From Streptomyces caelestis (lineage in GTDB: Bacteria; Actinomycetota; Actinomycetes; Streptomycetales; Streptomycetaceae): a DNA stretch of 64,000 nucleotides. The stretch is from positions 5,022,001 to 5,086,000 of the forward strand of contig NZ_JACHNE010000001.1 of NCBI RefSeq assembly GCF_014205255.1, given 5' to 3'. A model generated the notes under the pieces. It did not search any database. It was given only the letters and a program-made list of their open reading frames with translations, and had not been told where the DNA came from. A program made the translations under genes and the position numbers. Shown one piece after another: positions 58,739-64,000 of this stretch (position 1 is the first letter of the stretch; every line of letters begins with the position of its first letter).

Positions 58739-60190
58739 ATGGCTTACGACGATCTTCGCTCCCTGCTCAGGGCTCTGGACCGCGAGGGCGACCTCAAGCG
58801 CATCAAGGCCGAGGTGGACCCGTATCTGGAGGTCGGGGAGATCGTCGACCGGGTGCAGAAGGCCGGCGGTCCCGCGCTGCTCTTCGAGAACGTACGCGGG
58901 TCGAGCATGCCGCTCGCGATGAACGTGTACGGCACGGACCGGCGCCTGTTGAAGGCGCTGGGCCTGAAGTCGTACGGCGAGATCTCGGAGCGGATCGGCG
59001 GGCTGCTGAAGCCCGAACTGCCGCACGGCTTCGTCGGCGTGCGCGAGGCCTTCGGGAAGCTCGGCGCGATGACGCACGTACCGCCGAGGAAGGTGAAGGA
59101 AGGGCCGGTGCAGGAAGTCGTCCTGACCGGGGACGACGTGGACCTGGAGCAGCTGCCCGCCCTGTTCACGTGGCCGAAGGACGGCGGGTCGTTCTTCAAC
59201 CTGGGGCTCACCCACACCAAGGACCCGGAGACGGGCGTCCGCAACCTCGGGCTGTACCGCCTCCAGCGCCACGACAAGCGCACGATCGGCATGCACTGGC
59301 AGATCCACAAGGACAGCCGCAACCACTACCAGGTGGCGGCCCGGCGCGGGGAGCGGCTGCCGGTCGCGATCGCCTTCGGGTGTCCGCCCGCCGTCACGTA
59401 CGCCTCCACCGCGCCGCTGCCCGGAGACATCGACGAGTACCTGTTCGCCGGGTTCCTGGCGGGCAAGCGGATCGAGATGGTCGACTGCAAGACCGTGCCG
59501 CTCCAGGTGCCGGCGCAGGCGGAGGTCGTGATCGAGGGCTGGCTGGAGCCGGGGGAGATGCTGCCCGAGGGCCCCTTCGGCGACCACACCGGCTTCTACA
59601 CGCCGCAGGAGCCCTTCCCGGCCCTGAAGATCGACTGCGTGACGATGCGGAAGCGGCCGCTGCTGCAGTCGATCGTCGTCGGCAGGCCTCCGACGGAGGA
59701 CGGACCGCTGGGTCGTGCGACGGAACGCTTCTTCCTGCCGCTGCTGAAGATCATCGTGCCGGACATCGTGGACTACCACCTGCCGGAGGCGGGCGGCTTT
59801 CACAACTGCGCGATCGTCTCGATCGAGAAGAAGTACCCGAAGCACGCGCAGAAGGTCATGCACGCCATCTGGGGCGCGCACATGATGTCGCTGACCAAGC
59901 TGATCGTCGTCGTCGACGCCGACTGCGACGTCCACGACCTCCACGAGGTCGCCTGGCGGGCGCTCGGCAACACCGACTACGCCCGCGACCTCAGCGTCGT
60001 CGAGGGGCCGGTCGACCACCTCGACCACGCCTCCTACCAGCAGTTCTGGGGCGGCAAGGCCGGTATCGACGCGACGAAGAAGTGGCCCGAGGAGGGCTAC
60101 ACGCGCGACGGCGGCTGGCCCGACATGGTGGAGTCCGATCCGCAGACCGCGGCGAAGGTGGACCGCCGCTGGAAGGAGTATGGGCTGTGA
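58739..60190 (+). CDS. mqnL: UbiD-family decarboxylase of the futalosine pathway
   Basis: 483 residues. Prenylated-FMN-dependent decarboxylase: MAYDDLRSLLRALDREGDLK start, GLYRLQRHDKRTIGMHWQIH, EGPFGDHTGFY (Glu/His region) and CAIVSIEKKYPKHAQKVMHA. Removes the carboxylate in late menaquinone synthesis from chorismate via futalosine. GTGA overlap with mqnP; the UbiX that makes its cofactor is at 62393. Confidence 0.94.
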   Translation: MAYDDLRSLLRALDREGDLKRIKAEVDPYLEVGEIVDRVQKAGGPALLFENVRGSSMPLAMNVYGTDRRLLKALGLKSYGEISERIGGLLKPELPHGFVGVREAFGKLGAMTHVPPRKVKEGPVQEVVLTGDDVDLEQLPALFTWPKDGGSFFNLGLTHTKDPETGVRNLGLYRLQRHDKRTIGMHWQIHKDSRNHYQVAARRGERLPVAIAFGCPPAVTYASTAPLPGDIDEYLFAGFLAGKRIEMVDCKTVPLQVPAQAEVVIEGWLEPGEMLPEGPFGDHTGFYTPQEPFPALKIDCVTMRKRPLLQSIVVGRPPTEDGPLGRATERFFLPLLKIIVPDIVDYHLPEAGGFHNCAIVSIEKKYPKHAQKVMHAIWGAHMMSLTKLIVVVDADCDVHDLHEVAWRALGNTDYARDLSVVEGPVDHLDHASYQQFWGGKAGIDATKKWPEEGYTRDGGWPDMVESDPQTAAKVDRRWKEYGL

Positions 60191-61089
60191 CTTCCGCTTC
60201 CGCGGCGATCCCTCAGCCGGGACGCACGAAGGCCTTCCTCCGGCTGGTGATGATCGAGCACTCGGTCTTCGCGCTGCCCTTCGCCTACATCGCCGCCCTG
60301 ACGGCGATGTACCAGTGGGACAAGAACGTCCACTGGGGCCGGCTGCTGCTGGTCACCATCTGCATGGTGGGGCTGCGCACCTTCGCGATGGCGGTCAACC
60401 GGATCATCGACCGGGAGATCGACGCGAGGAACCCGCGCACGGCGCACCGGGAACTGGTGACCGGCGCGATGTCGGTGCGGCACGCGTGGACGGGGGCCCT
60501 GATCGCCCTGGTCGTCTTCCTCGGCGCGGCGGCCCTGCTCAACCCGCTGTGTCTGGCGCTGGCGCCCATCGCGGTGATCCCGATGGTGGTCTACCCGTAC
60601 GGCAAGCGGTTCACGAACTTCCCGCAGGCCATACTGGGCCTCGCGCAGGCGATGGGCCCGGTCGGCGGCTGGCTGGCGGTCACGGGTTCCTGGTCCTGGG
60701 ACGCGGTGATCCTCGGTCTCGCCGTCGGTGTCTGGATCGGTGGCTTCGACCTGATCTACGCCTGCCAGGACGTCGAGACCGACCGCGAGATCGGCGTCAT
60801 GTCCGTCCCGGCCCGCTTCGGCATCCCGGCCGCCATCTGGGCCGCCCGGGCCTGCCACACCCTCACGACGGCCCTGTTCGTCTGGTACGCCCTGGCCACC
60901 GAAGCCGGCGCCTTCTTCTGGCTGGGCCTCCTGATCGTCGCCGCCGCGTTCCTCTACGAACACAGCATCGTCCGCCCCCATGACCTGTCCCGAGTGAACA
61001 GGGCGTTCTTCAGCGTCAACGGCTTCATCGGCATTGCCCTGTTCGTGTGTGCGCTGCTTGATCTCTTGGTTCGGGGCCTGACCGTGTAG
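60187..61089 (+). CDS. mqnP: UbiA-family prenyltransferase
   Basis: 300 residues, GTG start overlapping mqnL. About nine TM helices. Asp-rich motif 1 as NRIIDREIDARNPRT and motif 2 as YACQDVETDREIGVMS; these bind Mg-diphosphate. Attaches the isoprenoid tail to the dihydroxynaphthoate-type acid. Confidence 0.94.
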   Translation: MTSASAAIPQPGRTKAFLRLVMIEHSVFALPFAYIAALTAMYQWDKNVHWGRLLLVTICMVGLRTFAMAVNRIIDREIDARNPRTAHRELVTGAMSVRHAWTGALIALVVFLGAAALLNPLCLALAPIAVIPMVVYPYGKRFTNFPQAILGLAQAMGPVGGWLAVTGSWSWDAVILGLAVGVWIGGFDLIYACQDVETDREIGVMSVPARFGIPAAIWAARACHTLTTALFVWYALATEAGAFFWLGLLIVAAAFLYEHSIVRPHDLSRVNRAFFSVNGFIGIALFVCALLDLLVRGLTV

Positions 61090-61135
61090 CTACGGTGCGG
61101 CCTACCATCGAGGGCAGGACCCCAGGGAGGCCACC

Positions 61136-61702
61136 GTGACCGTCTCGGGCATCGACCGCCTGCACTCGCAGCTCAGCAAGCTGGAGGACATGTTCCCCGG
61201 CTTCCTGACGGAGATTGTCGAGGGCAGCATCGTGATGAACCCGGTCAGGCCGTTCCACGGGAAGACCATCCAGCGGCTGTGGTCCATCGTCGAAGGCCAG
61301 TTGCCGGAGGGATGGGCCCTCGTGAGCGATGTCGCGTTCCCCTTCGACGATGCCAACGAATTCTGCCCCGACCTCGCCGTCATTCCGGCCGAGGCCGAAG
61401 CTGAGAACCGCAGCGCGTACCCCGCAGACCTGATCGAGCTCGTCGCCGAGGTGGTGTCCCCGGAAAGTGTCCGCCGTGACTACGAGATGAAGCCCCGGTG
61501 GTACGCCTCGCGAGGCATCGCCAACTACCTCGTGCTCGATCCGCTCAAGGGCCACGTCGTGACCATGTGGAACCCCGGCCCCGACGGCTACCGAGGCCGC
61601 GACACCATCTCGTACGGCCCCGAACTGGCCATCGACTCCTCGCTCGGCAAGCTGTCGATCCCCACCGCCCGGCTCCCGGTGGACCCGAAGGCGCGTTCCT
61701 AA
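61136..61702 (+). CDS. Uma2 family (DUF820) PD-(D/E)XK-type protein
   Basis: 188 residues from GTG 61136 with GGGAGG upstream. Nuclease-like core: LTEIVEGSIVMN, FCPDLAVIPAE (Asp), LIELVAEVVSPESVRRDYEM (ExV/I pattern) with downstream Lys, IANYLVLDPLKGHV. Uma2 proteins are highly expanded in Streptomyces and cyanobacteria; real nuclease activity is unproven. Its stop overlaps the rhomboid stop on the other strand. Confidence 0.87.
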   Translation: MTVSGIDRLHSQLSKLEDMFPGFLTEIVEGSIVMNPVRPFHGKTIQRLWSIVEGQLPEGWALVSDVAFPFDDANEFCPDLAVIPAEAEAENRSAYPADLIELVAEVVSPESVRRDYEMKPRWYASRGIANYLVLDPLKGHVVTMWNPGPDGYRGRDTISYGPELAIDSSLGKLSIPTARLPVDPKARS

Positions 61703-62301
61703 GACGCGAGCGCTCGGCTCGCCGCCGGCCGGCGGAAGAGGAACGCCGCCGCCACCCCCGCCAGCAGGCCCAGCAGGTGGCCCTGCCAGCTGACGCCCGT
61801 CTGCGTGGGGGCGAGGCCCGCCAGGATGGAGCCGCCCCAGATCGCGGCGATGAGGATGCCGACCAGGACGCCCAGGGGGCGGCGCTCGACGAAGCCGGTG
61901 ATCAGGAGGAAGCCGAAGAGGCCGAAGATCAGGCCGGAGGCGCCCGCGGTGTTGGTGTGGGCCGGGGCTATGAGCCATACGCCCAGGCCGTCGACGATCA
62001 CGATCAGCGCGCAGACCAGCAGGAAGCGGCGCAGGCCCGCGAGCGCGGCGAGGAAGCCGAGGACCAGCAGCGGCACCGTGTTCGCGGCCAGATGGCCGAA
62101 GCCGAAGTGGATGAAGGCCGACGGGACGACGTCGACCAGCTCGGACGGGGCGCGCGGGGTGACGCCGAAGCCGTCCAGCGCGTGGCCGCTCACCACGTCC
62201 GCCACTTCCAGCAGCCACAGCAGCGCGATCCAGGCCAGCATCAGCTTGCCCGCGGTCAGCGCACGGCCGCCGCGTGACCACCCGGCTCCCGCACCCGACA
62301 T
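61699..62301 (-). CDS. Rhomboid-family intramembrane serine protease
   Basis: 200 residues, GGGGG 5-6 nt before the ATG. Six TM helices. Catalytic Ser in AGASGLIFGLFGFLL, His in WQGHLLGLLAGVAAAFLF; FIHFGFGHLAANTVPLLVLG gives the usual N-terminal His/Asn segment. Cleaves TM substrates; target unknown. Divergent from ubiX. Confidence 0.93.
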   Translation of the reverse strand: MSGAGAGWSRGGRALTAGKLMLAWIALLWLLEVADVVSGHALDGFGVTPRAPSELVDVVPSAFIHFGFGHLAANTVPLLVLGFLAALAGLRRFLLVCALIVIVDGLGVWLIAPAHTNTAGASGLIFGLFGFLLITGFVERRPLGVLVGILIAAIWGGSILAGLAPTQTGVSWQGHLLGLLAGVAAAFLFRRPAASRALAS

Positions 62302-62379
62302 GGCGACCCCCAGTGCTCGCTCGTCCTCTCCGGGGAACGCCCGGCCCCCCTTGGCCGGTTCCCACCCTGCGACGCCGGA

Positions 62380-62392
62380 TAGGCTCGGTGTT
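62380..62392 (+). promoter_or_regulatory. Putative leaderless -10 for the ubiX-type gene
   Basis: TAGGCT (62380-62385), 7 nt before GTG 62393, with no RBS. Confidence 0.45.
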
Positions 62393-63079
62393 GTGAACCC
62401 AGTCAAGCCAGGCGAGACACCGCGTACGCCTTGGATCGTAGGGGTGTCCGGCGCCTCCGGCACCCCGTATGCCGCTGCCGTGCTGCGGGCCCTCCTCGCC
62501 GCCGGCGAGAGCGTCGACCTCGTGGTGTCCCGCGCCTCCCGGCTCACCCTGCTCGACGAGACCGGGATCTCCTTCCGGGACGCCCACTGGCAGGACGACC
62601 TGCGGGAATGGCTGTCCCGGGGCGCCGACGGCAAGCCCGGCACGTTCTCCGTGGACATCGACGCCGTACGGCACTGGAGCGCCGGCGACCTGGCCGCCGG
62701 GCCCTCCTCGGGGTCGTACCCCACCCAGGGCATGCTGATCGTGCCGGCCTCGACCGCGAGCGTGGCCGGGGTCGCGCTCGGGCTGTCGAAGGACCTGTTG
62801 CAGCGGGCGGCGAGCGTGACCCTGAAGGAGAGCCGCCCCCTGGTCGTGGCCGTACGCGAGACCCCGCTGAACGGCCAGACCCTGCGGCACCTGGTCACCC
62901 TCGACGACGCGGGCGCGGTCGTCGTACCCGCCTCGCCCGCCTTCTACGCGGGCGCGACGCACATCCAGGACCTGGTGGACTTCGTCGCCGGACGCGTACT
63001 CGACGCGGCGGGCGTGCCGCACGGGCTCTACCGCCGTTGGCAAGGTGAGCTCGGCGGCGGATCACACCGCGCCGGCTGA
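62393..63079 (+). CDS. mqnM: UbiX-type flavin prenyltransferase
   Basis: 228 residues from GTG. VGVSGASGTPYAAAVLRAL binds FMN; VPASTASVAGVALGLSKDLL and QRAASVTLKESRPLVVAVRETPL (split here) are the UbiX prenyl/phosphate signatures. Makes prenylated FMN for MqnL. An insertion with the LREWLSRGADGKPGTFSVD segment (~residues 75-100) is longer than in E. coli UbiX. Confidence 0.93.
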   Translation: MNPVKPGETPRTPWIVGVSGASGTPYAAAVLRALLAAGESVDLVVSRASRLTLLDETGISFRDAHWQDDLREWLSRGADGKPGTFSVDIDAVRHWSAGDLAAGPSSGSYPTQGMLIVPASTASVAGVALGLSKDLLQRAASVTLKESRPLVVAVRETPLNGQTLRHLVTLDDAGAVVVPASPAFYAGATHIQDLVDFVAGRVLDAAGVPHGLYRRWQGELGGGSHRAG

Positions 63080-63159
63080 GCCACACCCCTGCACGGCATC
63101 TGGTACGTCATCACAACCACAGACTTTTCGGACAACTTCAGCGGAAGGCTTCGATCGCA

Positions 63160-63615
63160 ATGGACGCGGTGGACAGGCAGCTCATCCAGGCCCTGAGGGA
63201 GAACGGCCGGGCCTCCTACGCGGAGCTGGGACGCCTCGTCGGACTGTCGGGACCCAGCGTCACCGACCGGATCAACCGGCTGGAGGCGGCCGGTGTCATC
63301 ACCGGCTACCGGGCCACCGTCGACGCCGCCTCGCTCGGCCTCGGCGTCACCGCCCTGATCGGCATCTCGCTCTCCGACGCCACCGACCACGAGGACGTGG
63401 CGCAGCGGCTGCGGGACCTCTCGGAGATCGAGGACTGCTGGTTCATCGCGGGCGACGACTCGTACATGCTCAAGGTGCGGGCGGAGAACGTGGACGGCCT
63501 GGAGAAGATCATCCGGCGGCTCAGCGGCACGAAGGGCGTGTCCCGGACGCGTACGACCATCGTGCTGTCCACCAAGTGGGAGAACCGGGTCGGGGAGTTG
63601 CCGGAAGAGGCGTAG
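63160..63615 (+). CDS. AsnC/Lrp-family transcriptional regulator
   Basis: 151 residues, GGAAGG upstream. N-terminal HTH (VDRQLIQALRENGRASYAEL; LVGLSGPSVTDRINRLEAAG) and a C-terminal RAM ligand domain (IGISLSDATDHEDVAQRLRD; DSYMLKVRAENVDGLEKII). Located between ubiX and mqnE in the menaquinone region, so may sense an amino acid or aromatic acid there. Confidence 0.93.
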   Translation: MDAVDRQLIQALRENGRASYAELGRLVGLSGPSVTDRINRLEAAGVITGYRATVDAASLGLGVTALIGISLSDATDHEDVAQRLRDLSEIEDCWFIAGDDSYMLKVRAENVDGLEKIIRRLSGTKGVSRTRTTIVLSTKWENRVGELPEEA

Positions 63616-63636
63616 GCGCGTAGCGCCGTATGGGGG

Positions 63637-63660
63637 TCCCCCCGCCCGGAGGGTGGGGGA
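63637..63660. repeat. Streptomyces-type GGGGGTCCCCCC hairpin element
   Basis: CCCCCGCCC/GGGTGGGGG with a GGA loop and one wobble pair, preceded by TGGGGG. Variants of this element are common between Streptomyces genes. May terminate the AsnC transcript. Confidence 0.55.
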
Positions 63661-63696
63661 GTACGGTTGGTCGGGCTGTCTGAGAAAGGTGTGGCA

Positions 63697-64000
63697 ATGG
63701 ACGTCGGGCTCAAGCGCGAGCTGGAGGAGAAGGTCCGCTCCGGTGAGCGGCTGACTCGTGAGGACGGCATCGCGCTGTACGAGTCGGACGACCTGGCCTG
63801 GCTCGGCGGCCTCGCCCACGAGGTGCGCACGCGCAAGAACGGCGACGTCGTGCACTTCAACGTCAACCGTCACCTCAACATGACCAACGTGTGCACGGCC
63901 TCCTGCGCGTACTGCTCCTTCCAGCGCAAGCCGGGGGAGAAGGACGCGTACACGATGCGCATCGAGGAGGCCGTCAAGCTCGCGCAGGCGATGGAGAGCG
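63697..64000 (+). CDS. mqnE: Aminofutalosine synthase, 3' end cut by the window
   Basis: 101 residues visible from ATG 63697 with AAAGGTG upstream. The radical-SAM CxxxCxxC cluster is visible as NVCTASCAYCSF (~residues 65-76). Makes 6-amino-6-deoxyfutalosine from 3-[(1-carboxyvinyl)oxy]benzoate and SAM. Start of the gene only. Confidence 0.93.
   Translation, partial: MDVGLKRELEEKVRSGERLTREDGIALYESDDLAWLGGLAHEVRTRKNGDVVHFNVNRHLNMTNVCTASCAYCSFQRKPGEKDAYTMRIEEAVKLAQAMES

Noticed and set aside
1..64000. CRISPR arrays, tRNA, rRNA genes
   Set aside because: No regularly spaced repeats, cloverleaf with CCA-adjacent T-loop consensus, or rRNA-like tracts were noticed.

Overview
The window is high-GC actinobacterial DNA and almost certainly from a Streptomyces chromosome. 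The evidence is G/C-rich third codon positions, frequent GTG starts, ATGA/GTGA gene overlaps, a class I lysyl-tRNA synthetase, XRE-DUF5753/DUF397 pairs, futalosine-pathway menaquinone genes and an actinobacterial hem cluster. The genus call is inference; no 16S or tRNA gene is present.

Layout. 1-6948: tetrapyrrole genes hemA (5' end missing), hemC, a SAM-methyltransferase/hemD fusion and hemB, interrupted by a reverse-strand FAD oxidoreductase. 6942-7928: a small gene graveyard with three decayed fragments. 8003-12531: SAM methyltransferase, PLP aminotransferase, arylamine N-acetyltransferase, DUF4253 and DinB-like genes. 12682-16349: divergent argS and lysS. 16405-19640: a DUF2637 membrane protein and two DUF3558-type lipoproteins. 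19812-32165: rtcB, SDR, NTF2-like, UPF0060, LLM oxidoreductase, an MprAB-like two-component system, ABM, LacI, GNAT, MarR with a divergent hydrolase, and a SulP transporter. 32166-43000: an accessory stretch with gene remnants, a phosphotransferase, an HTH-FtsK-like ATPase divergent from a 49-residue two-TM protein, XRE/GNAT genes, an ATP-grasp RiPP (graspetide-type) cluster, and a frameshifted relaxase remnant. 43890-51609: hemL, a histidine phosphatase, a polysaccharide-deacetylase-like lipoprotein behind a long hairpin, and the four-gene System II cytochrome c maturation operon (resA-ccdA-resB-ccsB). 51689-58669: a double-HTH MerR divergent from a UvrA-like drug-resistance ATPase, small Streptomyces families, and a two-gene pair sharing a 19-residue Gly/Asn/Tyr motif. 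58739-64000: menaquinone genes mqnL, mqnP, ubiX-type, an AsnC regulator and the start of mqnE, with a Uma2 gene and a rhomboid gene between mqnP and ubiX.

Functional links. Haem supply (hemA/C/D/B/L), cytochrome c assembly and menaquinone synthesis are all respiratory-chain functions. The items I consider most worth pursuing are: the DUF6232/small-protein pair that shares a possible amyloid-like signalling motif across a gene junction; the HTH-FtsK ATPase with its two-TM partner; the RiPP cluster; the 57-nt hairpin covering the translation start of the 46012 gene; and the TioE/TioU-like MerR/UvrA pair. At least seven genes also have a -10-like hexamer 6-7 nt from the start codon, suggesting leaderless mRNAs.
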